Shown here: piece by piece, positions 7,353-15,424 of the stretch | How the letters are laid out: each line of letters opens with the position of its first letter | Numbering within the stretch: position 1 is the first letter of the stretch | Assembly (NCBI GenBank): GCA_018898455.1 | Contig: JAHIJO010000089.1 | Span: 1 to 47,191 of the forward strand | DNA length: 47,191 nucleotides | From: Verrucomicrobiota bacterium | GTDB lineage: Bacteria > Verrucomicrobiota > Kiritimatiellia > JAAZAB01 | Reading direction: 5' to 3' | Notes under the pieces: generated by a model | The model's input: only the letters and a program-made list of their open reading frames with translations | Told to the model about the DNA's origin: nothing | The model's database searches: none | Translations under genes and position numbers: made by a program

Positions 7353-8783
7353 TCAGGAGGGTTTCCGCAGGTGGGAAGGAAGGATCTTGAGGGCGATGCG
7401 GTACTTGGCAATCGTCCGGCGGGCAATGTGAATGCCTTTGGCCTGGAGCTTTTCGAGAATATCCTGATCGGAAAAGGGATGGTCATGGTCTTCGTCGGCG
7501 ATTAAAGCGGTAATCATGTCCTGGACGGTTTTGTTGGAAACCGTCTTGCCGTCCGTTGTTTTGAGTCCCGGCGTGAAAAAGTATTTCATCTCAAACAGGC
7601 CGCGCGGCGTTTGCATATGTTTGTTCGCGATACAGCGGCAGATCGTCGTTTCGTGAAGGCCGACCGTCCGGGCCACCTCCGCCATGGTCAGCGGCTTGAG
7701 GTGCGCGATGCCCCGGTCCAGGAATTCCAGCTGGGCCGTCACGATGGCCATGGCCACCCGGTACATGGTGTGCTGGCGCTGAGCGACGCTTTTGATCAGA
7801 AACAGCCCCGACCGGATTCGATCCTGAATGTAGGTCTTGACGTCGTTGGGCGTGCTCGCGGTATTCATTAGCTCCCGGTAATGCCGGCTGATCCGCAGGT
7901 CGGGAATTTCATCGTCGTTTAGAATGACCCGGTATTGGCCGTCAACTTTTTCAACGAGCACGTCCGGAAGAATGTAGCGGGGCGATTCCGGGCTGAAGGC
8001 TCGGCCGGGTTTGGGTTCCAGCGTGGCGATGAGTTTGGCTGCCTGGTGGATGTCCTCGATAGGCACTTTCAGCGCGTGAGCGATTTCCTTGATGTGCTTA
8101 TTGCCCAGGAGCTCCAGGTGGTCCCGGACGATGGCCGCGGCCAGAGAATCGCCGTGGCCCAGCCGCTCGAGTTGAAGCAGAAGGCATTCTTGCAGATTCC
8201 GCGTGCCGACCCCGACGGGATCACAATCCTGGATCAGGGCCAGGATGTCCTTCATATGCGCGGGATCACAGCCTGCCGAGGTCGCCAGTTCCTCGATGTC
8301 CTGCATCAGGTAACCGTCATCGTTGATGCTGCCGATGATCAAGCTGCCGATGATGTGCTGATCCTGCTCGCTGACGCCGGCAAGCGCCAGTTGCCGGCTC
8401 AGGTGATGCTGGAGAGATTCGTTCTGGACCTGGGAATCCAAAAAAAAACGCCGCCGCTTGTCGGCGTTGATGTCATAGGGTTCATATTCCTGTCCCTGCA
8501 TGAAATACCGGCACCATTCCTCGTCAAGCCGGGAAAGGATCGCGAACTCCTCTTTGAAATTCAGTTCCTTGGTGTCGTCCACGACGCCGGCTGGCTCCAC
8601 TTCGACGGGCGGGGTGTCCACCGGTTTTTCCTCAAGGGTGGGGTTTTGCTGCAGCTCATTCTGGATCAGGGTGCGCAGTTCCAGCATGGGAACTTGAAGC
8701 AGTTCCAGCGATTGGCGCAGCTGGGGCGCCAGTATTTGAATCTGGCGTTGTTGTTGGGTTAAGGAAAGCGACTGGTCAGCCAT
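7353..8783 (-). CDS. rpoN: RNA polymerase sigma-54 factor
   Basis: 476 residues with all three sigma-54 regions. Region I is the glutamine/leucine-rich N-terminus (LTQQQRQIQILAPQLRQSLE and onward to residue ~50) that contacts enhancer-binding activators. An acidic linker follows. The core-binding domain runs about 110-300, and the DNA-binding domain includes a helix-turn-helix (MAEVARTVGLHETTICRCIA). The RpoN box ARRTIAKYR is at residues 454-462 and recognises the -24 element. Full length and intact. ATG 8783 is supported by alignment of region I. Transcribed divergently from the walJ-like gene across 73 nt. No sigma-54 activator gene is present in the window. The usual lptB and hpf neighbours are absent. 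Confidence 0.97.
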   Translation of the reverse strand: MADQSLSLTQQQRQIQILAPQLRQSLELLQVPMLELRTLIQNELQQNPTLEEKPVDTPPVEVEPAGVVDDTKELNFKEEFAILSRLDEEWCRYFMQGQEYEPYDINADKRRRFFLDSQVQNESLQHHLSRQLALAGVSEQDQHIIGSLIIGSINDDGYLMQDIEELATSAGCDPAHMKDILALIQDCDPVGVGTRNLQECLLLQLERLGHGDSLAAAIVRDHLELLGNKHIKEIAHALKVPIEDIHQAAKLIATLEPKPGRAFSPESPRYILPDVLVEKVDGQYRVILNDDEIPDLRISRHYRELMNTASTPNDVKTYIQDRIRSGLFLIKSVAQRQHTMYRVAMAIVTAQLEFLDRGIAHLKPLTMAEVARTVGLHETTICRCIANKHMQTPRGLFEMKYFFTPGLKTTDGKTVSNKTVQDMITALIADEDHDHPFSDQDILEKLQAKGIHIARRTIAKYRIALKILPSHLRKPS

Positions 8784-8797
8784 GATAATTTCTTTCT

Positions 8798-8823
8798 TTT
8801 ACACTGGCGCCAATTAGTATAAT
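8798..8823 (+). promoter_or_regulatory. Candidate sigma-70-type promoter for the walJ-like gene
   Basis: A perfect TATAAT lies at 8818-8823 in the 73-nt gap between rpoN and the MBL hydrolase gene. TTTACA at 8798-8803 resembles a -35 element, but the spacer would be only 14 nt, which is short. An 8-nt palindrome TGGCGCCA sits between them at 8806-8813. The -10 box is credible; the -35 pairing is weak. Confidence 0.4.
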
Positions 8824-8856
8824 ACAACCGCGCCGATTCACAAGCAGGATTTAGCC

Positions 8857-9636
8857 ATGAAAGTATGCGTACTGGCCAGCGGCAGTTCCGGGAATTGCAT
8901 TTACGTGGGAACGGAGTCCACGCACGTCCTGGTTGATGCGGGCATGAGCGGGCGTGAAACCCGCAACCGCCTGGAGCAAATCGGAGTCAAACTGGCCGAC
9001 ATCCAGGCCGTTTGCCTGACCCATGAGCACAGCGATCATATTGCCGGGCTGGCTGTGCTTCATTCCCGGCATGGAATCAACCTGTACGCGAACGCCGGCA
9101 CGATTGAAGCGGTCCGGCTGGATGCAAAGACGAATGCGCTGGCGTGGCATGTCTTTACCACCGGCTCAATGTTTCAGATCGGGGATATCTCGCTGGATCC
9201 TTTTGCGGTCTCCCATGATGCGTATGAGCCCGTGGGGTTTGTGGCGGCGTCCGGCCCGGTTCGCGTCGGTATTGTCACGGATATCGGAGTCAGCACCCAT
9301 CTGGTGCGGGAACGGCTGAAACATTGCCGGGTCGTGATCATCGAGTCCAATCATGATGAACACCTGCTGGCCAACGCCCGGCGCCCCTGGTCGCTGAAAC
9401 AGCGCATTGCGGGCCGCCAGGGCCATTTATCCAATCAGCACGCGGCGGAATTGATTGCTGAGATCGCCGGGTCGGGATTGAGCCATGTATTCCTGTCGCA
9501 TCTCAGCGCCGACTGTAACCTTCCGGACCTGGCGCTCAAGACCGCGCAAACGGCGCTAAATCGGCAGGGGTACGCCCAGGTTCGGGTGCAATTGACGTTC
9601 CCCGACCGGATCAGCGACGTGTGGAGTTCCGATTGA
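8857..9636 (+). CDS. walJ: MBL-fold metallohydrolase, WalJ/YycJ type
   Basis: 259 residues. The start MKVCVLASGSSGNCIYVGTE is the family signature of YycJ/WalJ. The metal-binding HxHxDH motif is HEHSDH at 56-61, followed by AVSHDAYEPVGF (later His ligand), IVTDIG (Asp ligand) and ESNHDEHLL. The GHLSNQHAAEL segment near 195-205 and FLSHLSADCN supply the remaining conserved histidines. Family members are small two-metal hydrolases, thought to act as nucleases linked to DNA repair and, in Firmicutes, co-transcribed with WalKR. No two-component genes adjoin it here. It is divergent from rpoN, with the start 20 nt before the GH95 gene's ATG region downstream. Family call firm; the in vivo role is inferred. 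Confidence 0.92.
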   Translation: MKVCVLASGSSGNCIYVGTESTHVLVDAGMSGRETRNRLEQIGVKLADIQAVCLTHEHSDHIAGLAVLHSRHGINLYANAGTIEAVRLDAKTNALAWHVFTTGSMFQIGDISLDPFAVSHDAYEPVGFVAASGPVRVGIVTDIGVSTHLVRERLKHCRVVIIESNHDEHLLANARRPWSLKQRIAGRQGHLSNQHAAELIAEIAGSGLSHVFLSHLSADCNLPDLALKTAQTALNRQGYAQVRVQLTFPDRISDVWSSD

Positions 9637-9655
9637 GACAAGAAGGAGAGATGCC

Positions 9656-11983
9656 ATGAGTATGATGATGGAACAGGTGAAGTATAACGGGATGTTAACG
9701 AATGCGAAGTTGTGGTATGCGCGGCCGGCAAGTGAATGGAGCGAGGGGTTGCCGGTGGGGACGGGGCGGCTCGCGGGCATGGTGCTGGGCGGCATCAAGC
9801 AGGAGCGGATTGCTCTCAATCACGAATGGCTGTGGAAGGGAACACACCGGTTTCGTGATAACGCGAAGCATTCCCACCTGCTTCCGGAAGTGCGGCGCCT
9901 GCTCCTGGCGGGAGACTATGAGGCCGGAACGCAGGCCGGAAACGACGCCTTCGGCGGCGCGGGCGGGATCAGCGGCAAGTCCCATCGGGTGGACCCCTAT
10001 CAGCCGGCCGGGGATCTCTATTTTGAATTGAACCATGATTATGTTTGGGATTACCGGCGCGAACTGGATTTGGCGACTGCCCAGGTGACCGTATCCTATC
10101 GGTCGGGGCAGGGGATCTTCACGCGCGAGGTTGTGGCGCACCTGGTCAAAGACCTTATCCTGGTGCGTATCACGGCTGGCGGTAAACCGTTTGCCGGGGC
10201 AGTATGGCTGGCGCGGCTTTATGATCCGGCTTGCGATTTGACTTGCACGGCGTCCCGACACGGATTGACCATGGCTGGGAGTTTCAAGGGCGGGCTGGAC
10301 TTCAGGGTCCAGGCTGCGTTGCGTTATGATGGGGGTAAGGTTGCTGTTCGAAATCAGCGGATCGAGTTTTCCGGCGCGCGCGAGATTGTGCTGGCGGTGA
10401 ACATGGGGACTTCAGCGGGGCAGCGCAATCCGCGGCGGGAATGCGGCGCCTGCCGCGTGCCGCGGGAATCCTGGGCCGAGTTGCTGAAGAGTCACCGGAA
10501 AGAACACGTGCGGCATTATGGGGGTCTCAAACTGGAGCTTCCAGCCGCGGTTCCCGATATGCCGACCGACCGGCGGATCGAGGCCTATCGCCGGGGCGCC
10601 GATGATCCCGGTCTGCCACTGCTCTATTTCAACTACGGACGTTATCTCCTGTGCAGTTCCAGCGCCAACGCCGAGTTGCCGCCGAATCTCCAGGGCAAGT
10701 GGAATGAGGATCTTAATCCGCCCTGGGATGCGGACTATCATCACGACGTGAATCTGCAGATGTGTTACTGGCCGGCTGAGACCGGGCACCTGCACGCATA
10801 CACTGACGCGCTGTTCAAGCATATGGAGCGATTTGTCCCGCACGCGCGCAAGGCGGCGCGCGACCTGTATGGCTGTCGGGGGATATGGATGCCCATTCAG
10901 ACCGATCCATGGGGACGTTCGACACCGGAGGCGTATGGATGGGCCGTCTGGATCGGAGCGGCGCCATGGCTGGCCCAGCACCTGTGGTGGCATTACGAGT
11001 ATGGGCAGGACAAGGCGTTCCTGAAAAAGCGCGCCTATCCCTTCTTCAAGGAAGTCGCGGCGTTTTACGAAACGTATCTGGTCAAGGACAAGAATGGGAA
11101 CCTTCAGATTGTGCCGTCCCAGTCACCCGAGAACCGCATCAAGGACAGTGGTCGCAGGTTTCCGGTGTCCTTGTGTGTTTCCGCCACCATGGATGTCCTG
11201 TTGGCGCGTGATCTGCTGACGCACGCCGTCCGCGCCGGCGAGATTCTGAACGTGGACGCCGGGAAGCGGGCGCGCTGGCGGGAGATGTTGGAGCATCTGC
11301 CCATGCCGGGTATCGGCTCCCACGGCGAACTCATGGAATGGAACTCTGAGTTCGAAGAGGTGGAACCCGGCCACCGGCACATTTCGCATCTCATCGGGCT
11401 TTATCCGGGCGATCAGATCACGCCGGATCGCACCCCGGATCTTTGGAAAGCGGCGCGGGTTTCCCTGGAACGGCGGCTGGCCAACTTCGGCGGGCATACC
11501 GGCTGGAGCCGCGCGTGGGTGGCGTGCTGTTTTGCGCGGCTTGGCGAGGGGGACCTGGCGATGAAGCACGTGAAGGCGCTGATTGCCGATTTTGCCACGG
11601 ACGCTCTGCTCGATCTGCACCCGCCGAAGATATTCCAGATTGACGGCAACTTGGGTGGGACAGCGGCTATCCTGGAGATGCTGGCGCAGAGCTATCATGA
11701 GGAAATTCACCTTCTGCCGGCTTTGCCCGCATGTTGGCCGACCGGGCGCGTGACCGGGTTGCGGGCGCGAGGCGGATATGGAATCGACATCGAATGGAAA
11801 AACGGGCAATTGCAGAAGGCGGAAATTGTTGCTTTGCGCTCGCGGGAGTGTACGCTCCGCACAGGTAGGGCGAAACTCAGTGTGCATACGGTTTCAGGTC
11901 GCAAGGTTAATGCGAGGCATTCGGACGGGAAGATGAGTTTTGCCGTGGAGCGCGGGCGGGTGTATGTTGTCACGCGGGCATGA
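9656..11983 (+). CDS. Glycoside hydrolase family 95 (alpha-L-fucosidase/galactosidase type)
   Basis: 775 residues with GH95 layout: an N-terminal beta-sandwich opening with LWYARPASEWSEGLPVGTGR (19-38), then an (alpha/alpha)6 catalytic barrel from about 305. Landmarks: LPPNLQGKWN (341-350), HHDVNLQMCYWPAE (362-375), PSQSPENR (487-494), HRHISHLIGLYPG (573-585) and QIDGNLGGTAAILEML (661-676). In the bifidobacterial enzyme two Asn, a Glu and an Asp form the active site; the likely equivalents are D364/N366, E492 and D663, so the first Asn appears to be Asp here. There is no signal peptide, suggesting intracellular action on imported oligosaccharides. Good ribosome site AAGGAG. Substrate (fucoside or L-galactoside) is undecided. 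Confidence 0.88.
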   Translation: MSMMMEQVKYNGMLTNAKLWYARPASEWSEGLPVGTGRLAGMVLGGIKQERIALNHEWLWKGTHRFRDNAKHSHLLPEVRRLLLAGDYEAGTQAGNDAFGGAGGISGKSHRVDPYQPAGDLYFELNHDYVWDYRRELDLATAQVTVSYRSGQGIFTREVVAHLVKDLILVRITAGGKPFAGAVWLARLYDPACDLTCTASRHGLTMAGSFKGGLDFRVQAALRYDGGKVAVRNQRIEFSGAREIVLAVNMGTSAGQRNPRRECGACRVPRESWAELLKSHRKEHVRHYGGLKLELPAAVPDMPTDRRIEAYRRGADDPGLPLLYFNYGRYLLCSSSANAELPPNLQGKWNEDLNPPWDADYHHDVNLQMCYWPAETGHLHAYTDALFKHMERFVPHARKAARDLYGCRGIWMPIQTDPWGRSTPEAYGWAVWIGAAPWLAQHLWWHYEYGQDKAFLKKRAYPFFKEVAAFYETYLVKDKNGNLQIVPSQSPENRIKDSGRRFPVSLCVSATMDVLLARDLLTHAVRAGEILNVDAGKRARWREMLEHLPMPGIGSHGELMEWNSEFEEVEPGHRHISHLIGLYPGDQITPDRTPDLWKAARVSLERRLANFGGHTGWSRAWVACCFARLGEGDLAMKHVKALIADFATDALLDLHPPKIFQIDGNLGGTAAILEMLAQSYHEEIHLLPALPACWPTGRVTGLRARGGYGIDIEWKNGQLQKAEIVALRSRECTLRTGRAKLSVHTVSGRKVNARHSDGKMSFAVERGRVYVVTRA

Positions 11984-11990
11984 TCCTGGC

Positions 11991-12020
11991 GTCCCCGCCG
12001 CGTTGGGAAGCGGCGGGGAC
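11991..12020 (+). terminator. Strong hairpin after the GH95 gene
   Basis: A perfect 11-bp stem GTCCCCGCCGC/GCGGCGGGGAC with an 8-nt loop starts 8 nt after the GH95 stop codon. The T-run is poor (CTTTC a few bases later), so it may be a weak terminator or a transcript-protecting hairpin. Confidence 0.5.
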
Positions 12021-12110
12021 GCCGCTTTCGCCTTCGCCAGAATATTCGATGGGGATCAACTGGAGAGAACCAAATCGGCTTCAGGACATGACCCTGGGAA
12101 TTGCTGACTG

Positions 12111-12178
12111 GGTTGCCACGTCGCCAGGCAAGTGGCCACATGGCCCCGATCCTTATCGGGGCCGACGTGGTGGGCAAG
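12111..12178. repeat. Palindromic dispersed repeat, copy 1 of the GTTGCCACGTC family
   Basis: Outer arms TTGCCACGTC (12113-12122) and GACGTGGTGGGCAA (12164-12177) enclose an inner perfect hairpin GGCCCCGAT/ATCGGGGCC (12142-12163, loop CCTT). The same outer sequence with a different inner hairpin recurs at 33650-33713, and a partial copy lies near 31131-31166. Located between the convergent GH95 and CBM-like genes. Confidence 0.75.
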
Positions 12179-12200
12179 ATCCGCTTTGGTCCGCTAAAGA

Positions 12201-12908
12201 TTACGGGGTGCAACCGGTCTTGGCTGAGTTGGTATCGACATTGACGATTGGAATGATGCGCACATTATCAAACCAATACCCACCCGGCGGCCAGTAGGAG
12301 TAAAGCATCACTTTCATCTCGGTGACTTCCGGCGTCCGCCGGGTCGGATTGAAATCCTGGGAAAGCTCTGTCCACCGGTTTGGGCTGGCCGGGCAGTTGA
12401 CGATGACCTCCCAGCGCCGCCGCTTTTCCCCGTTCCATATCCCGTACCCGCGCACCCAGACCTTGGCGCCGCCGCCGCCCCGGTAGTCGAATGCGAGGCG
12501 GTAAACCTGGCCGGATGCGACCGGCAGGGCATCGGAATAAAAGGAAAGTCCATAGGTGGCGGCCACGGGGTCATCGGTGGGCTTGGGAATATTCCACTCG
12601 CTGATTCCCGCGGCTTGCCATTGCGCCACCATGGCCTTCTCCGAGATGGCGGTGTTGATGCGAATGGCTTTGCCGCGGGAAATCCGGTTGGTGTTGGCCG
12701 GCGCTTCCATCCATTGAACACCCAGGCCATCAGGCTTGTTCCAGCCGTCCGGCCGGGTCGGGTCCTGAGCGTCCGCTTGCTCAAAGTCACCATTTTTAAT
12801 GATGGAAACTTCTCGCACATTTTTCGGCGGTTCCCTGGTCAGCAGTATCCCGGCGCTTGGCAGGAAAAACAGGAACATCAGGGCGAGCGTTTTTTGAATC
12901 ACAGTCAT
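12201..12908 (-). CDS. Secreted CBM-like (jelly-roll) hypothetical protein
   Basis: 235 residues. A hydrophobic N-terminus (about 8-24) acts as signal or anchor. The mature part starts IIKNGDFEQAD, then 'PDGWNKPDG', the usual opening of carbohydrate-binding or galactose-binding-like jelly-roll domains (CBM4/9 type). Later pieces such as GQVYRLAFDYRG, WTELSQDF and YWFDNVRIIPI match the strand pattern at the end of that fold. There is no catalytic domain, so it is probably a binding module acting outside the cell. Ends 217 nt from the convergent GH95 gene, and the pairing of a glycosidase with a sugar-binding protein may be functional. No strong ribosome site upstream of ATG 12908; a dispersed repeat begins only 13 nt upstream. 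Confidence 0.68.
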   Translation of the reverse strand: MTVIQKTLALMFLFFLPSAGILLTREPPKNVREVSIIKNGDFEQADAQDPTRPDGWNKPDGLGVQWMEAPANTNRISRGKAIRINTAISEKAMVAQWQAAGISEWNIPKPTDDPVAATYGLSFYSDALPVASGQVYRLAFDYRGGGGAKVWVRGYGIWNGEKRRRWEVIVNCPASPNRWTELSQDFNPTRRTPEVTEMKVMLYSYWPPGGYWFDNVRIIPIVNVDTNSAKTGCTP

Positions 12909-12921
12909 AGAAATCCAATTT

Positions 12922-13023
12922 TGGAGTGCGATAACCGTGCTACCGCTTTATGGCGCGCCATTTTCCCCCGCGAAGCGATGGCTTCGCGAAAAGCAAAGCG
13001 GTAGCGCCGGCTACCGCACTCCA
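12922..13023. repeat. MITE-like element with ~29-bp terminal inverted repeats, copy 1
   Basis: Left arm 12922-12949 (TGGAGTGCGATAACC... ...CTACCGCTTT) and right arm 12995-13023 are imperfect inverted repeats, about 25 of 29 positions pairing. The centre holds a second perfect hairpin CGCGAAGC/GCTTCGCG around 12970-12989. The same arm sequence occurs at 23008-23036. No reading frame is carried. It sits immediately upstream of the CBM-like gene and must affect its promoter region. Confidence 0.8.
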
Positions 13024-13186
13024 TATTGTTTTTCGCCGTCCGTCGGCCGCCGGATGCAATATGTCATATCTACCGCTCAGGATCAAGAGTTCCATGGCGG
13101 GAGAAATGACAAGATGAGTTATTGAACTACGGGGACTGATTTGGTAATCTCCATTAAACACGTCTCGTCTTCGGAAGGAGGCCATC

Positions 13187-13702
13187 ATGAGGAAACGGTG
13201 GATCGGTTGGCTGGGGATATGTTGCAGTGTCCTGTTACTGACAGGATGCGATAATCGGGAACAAATGCTATGGCTGAAGCAATCGCAAGCCGGCCTGACT
13301 GACGAAGTCAAATCGTTATCCAGGCGGGTTAAGGCGCTGGAGCAATCCCATAATCAAATTATCGCGATGCAGTCCCGCGCAATGAAAATGCAAGCCGCGT
13401 CTTCCGCCAATGGTGAATCGGAAGTTGCAACGGCGGATGACTGGATGCAGAATGGACCGAAAGGCTGTACCCCCGATGAATTTTCACGCAGGGTATATCG
13501 GATGTCGGCGGAAACGCTGATTCAATTCGCCGGCAAGCCCGATAAGCAAACAACGCTGGGCGAAGCCGAATACTGGACCTATTCCAAGTTGCCCTCTGCA
13601 GGGACCAATGGCACAGTGGAAAGCTCCACCGTCCAAGTCGTGCTGGAAAACGGCCGGGTTGATCGGGCGACATTCAGCGGCAACATTCAGTACGGTAAAT
13701 AG
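13187..13702 (+). CDS. Coiled-coil lipoprotein, hypothetical
   Basis: 171 residues with a type II signal peptide: basic MRKRW, hydrophobic 6-18, lipobox LLTGC with Cys21. Residues ~28-58 (heptad-rich, SLSRRVKALEQSHNQI) look like a short coiled coil. The C-terminal domain (about 95-171) has TPDEFSRRVYRMSAETLIQFAGKPDKQ, then WTYSKL and VQVVLENGRVDRATF, which resembles the small SmpA/OmlA-like fold where a 'GKPD' loop precedes paired beta strands; this is a loose match. Excellent ribosome site GGAAGGAGG at 13172-13180. It precedes the first FGE-fold gene by 33 nt in the same direction and may share its transcript. Confidence 0.7.
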   Translation: MRKRWIGWLGICCSVLLLTGCDNREQMLWLKQSQAGLTDEVKSLSRRVKALEQSHNQIIAMQSRAMKMQAASSANGESEVATADDWMQNGPKGCTPDEFSRRVYRMSAETLIQFAGKPDKQTTLGEAEYWTYSKLPSAGTNGTVESSTVQVVLENGRVDRATFSGNIQYGK

Positions 13703-13735
13703 GCGTGATTTTATTTTCCGGAAGGAGAAACCGCG

Positions 13736-15292
13736 ATGAAGAGGATCATTAGCTGCTGGGGTGTGATTGGCATGGCGGTCGCGGTGCTGAGCTTGGTGGC
13801 CGGGTCTGCCATGGCGAACAACGTGGTCGTGACGAACATGAGCCTTAAAGTGCCCAATGCCGGCCAGATCCCGGTCCAGTTTGACTTGGCGTGGGACAAC
13901 TCATGGCGGGATGGGGTGAACTACGATGCCTGCTGGGTATTTGTGAAGTATTCCACCAATGCGGGGGTGACGTGGAACCATGCCACGCTGGGTGGGAGCG
14001 GAACCAACCCGGTGGGCTTCACCAGTGGAAGCGGCACGAATCTGGAGATCGTCGTGCCTGCGGACAAGACAGGGGCGTTCATTCAGCGTTCAGTGGCGGG
14101 CACGGGCACGGTGGCGAATGCGGGGGTGCAGTTGGTGTGGGATTTCGCCACCAACGGGGTTTCAAAAAGCGAAAGCGCCCGGGTCAAAGTGTTTGCCGTG
14201 GAGATGGTCTATGTGGCGGAAGGCCCGTTTTATCTGGGTTCAGGGGGCGCTGAAATCGGCCACTTTTATCAATACACGGATGGGATTCAGACAACGATGC
14301 CATATCTGGTCAGCTCGGAATCGGCCATCAGCGTGGGTGTTGCCAACGGCAACCTCTATTACGTCAATGTTGACGGTGGGAATATCGGTGATGGGAGCGG
14401 GCCCATTCCTGCGGCTTTTCCCAAGGGCTTTGCTGCGTTCTACCTGATGAAGACGGAGATATCCCAGCGGCAATACTGCGAATTCCTCAACACGCTTACC
14501 TACGTGCAACAGACCAACCGGCACGACCTCGCCCTGCATTTCAACGCGAACCGCAACTTTATCAAGAAGACGAGCAACAGTCCGGCTTTCTTCGGGTGCG
14601 ATGCGAACGACAATGCCGGGCCGGCTACGGACGTGACGAATGTGATGCTGTTGAACGAAACGAATGACGGGGAGTGGGTGGCGTGCGGTTATGTTTCATA
14701 TATGGATGGAACGGCGTACGCGGACTGGGCCGCGTTGCGGCCCATCTCGGAACTGGAGTTCGAGAAAGCCTGCCGCGGTCCGCTGGCGCCGGTGCCCAAC
14801 GAGTATGCCTGGGGCAACGGGATACTGGAGCCGACCACGACGTCGCTGAACAACCAATACACGGCCTCCGAGGCTCCGAACCAGGGAAACTGTAATTGCC
14901 TATATGCCTCACCCACGGGTCCGTATCGTTGCGGAAGTTATGCGGACGTGAGTTCAAGCCGTGCGAACGCGGGCGAGGGGTACTATGGGGCGTTGGATTT
15001 ATCGGGGAACCTGAGAGAGCAGACGGTGGTGTCGGTGGGCCGTGCCGTGGGGCGCGTGTTCACGGGTGTGCATGGAGATGGGATGTTGAGCTTCGGCGGA
15101 AATGCGAATGTCACGAATTGGCCGGGATTGACAGGCGGAGAGGTAACGGGTTCTACCGGGAACGCAGCTCGCGGCGGTGGAGTGAACAGGGCCAGCGGTG
15201 ACGCGCGGTTGTCCGCCCGCTATGACTGGACCAACACGGGCGGCTTTCGCGGCTACTACATTGGGGGGCGTTGCGCGCGGTCGGCTCCGTGA
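13736..15292 (+). CDS. Secreted FGE-sulfatase-fold (SUMF1-like) protein, copy 1
   Basis: 518 residues. A signal peptide of about 27 residues ends AMA before NNVVV. An N-terminal beta-rich domain (about 28-170) with SWRDGVNYDACWVFVKYST is followed by an FGE-sulfatase (C-type-lectin-like) domain opening VEMVYVAEGPFYLGSGG and continuing FYLMKTEISQRQYCEFLN, PISELEFEKACRG and LDLSGNLRE. The usual GNVWEW motif is degraded and the catalytic cysteine context of true FGE is not recognisable, so it is probably a binding protein. The paralogue at 15425-16984 is about 83% identical over the ~170 residues after the signal peptide but only 24/50 at the C-terminus. Ribosome site GAAGGAG supports ATG 13736. 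Confidence 0.88.
   Translation: MKRIISCWGVIGMAVAVLSLVAGSAMANNVVVTNMSLKVPNAGQIPVQFDLAWDNSWRDGVNYDACWVFVKYSTNAGVTWNHATLGGSGTNPVGFTSGSGTNLEIVVPADKTGAFIQRSVAGTGTVANAGVQLVWDFATNGVSKSESARVKVFAVEMVYVAEGPFYLGSGGAEIGHFYQYTDGIQTTMPYLVSSESAISVGVANGNLYYVNVDGGNIGDGSGPIPAAFPKGFAAFYLMKTEISQRQYCEFLNTLTYVQQTNRHDLALHFNANRNFIKKTSNSPAFFGCDANDNAGPATDVTNVMLLNETNDGEWVACGYVSYMDGTAYADWAALRPISELEFEKACRGPLAPVPNEYAWGNGILEPTTTSLNNQYTASEAPNQGNCNCLYASPTGPYRCGSYADVSSSRANAGEGYYGALDLSGNLREQTVVSVGRAVGRVFTGVHGDGMLSFGGNANVTNWPGLTGGEVTGSTGNAARGGGVNRASGDARLSARYDWTNTGGFRGYYIGGRCARSAP
15140..15292 (+). other. Hypervariable C-terminal segment of FGE copy 1 (DGR-VR-like)
   Basis: The last 50 codons, from EVT to SAP-stop. Against the same segment of copy 2 there are 26 codons with amino-acid changes, 4 silent differences and 20 identical codons. 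Invariant framework residues (RGG, AR, DW, GGR, ARS) alternate with variable ones, as in the ligand face of C-type-lectin variable proteins. Variable codons end in C or T in 20 of 26 cases. Just after the stop is a hairpin GCTTC/GAAGC at 15297-15311, present at the same spot after copy 2. Confidence 0.5.
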
Positions 15293-15424
15293 TCCGGCTT
15301 CGCTGGGAAGCTTCCGCCTTCGCTCAAGGAGCTATGGCGGACAAGACGCCGTGACACGGTCCGGCTTACGGCTGATAATTTTCGGATGGCTAAATACCAT
15401 TTTTTTCAGGAAGGAGAAAACGTG

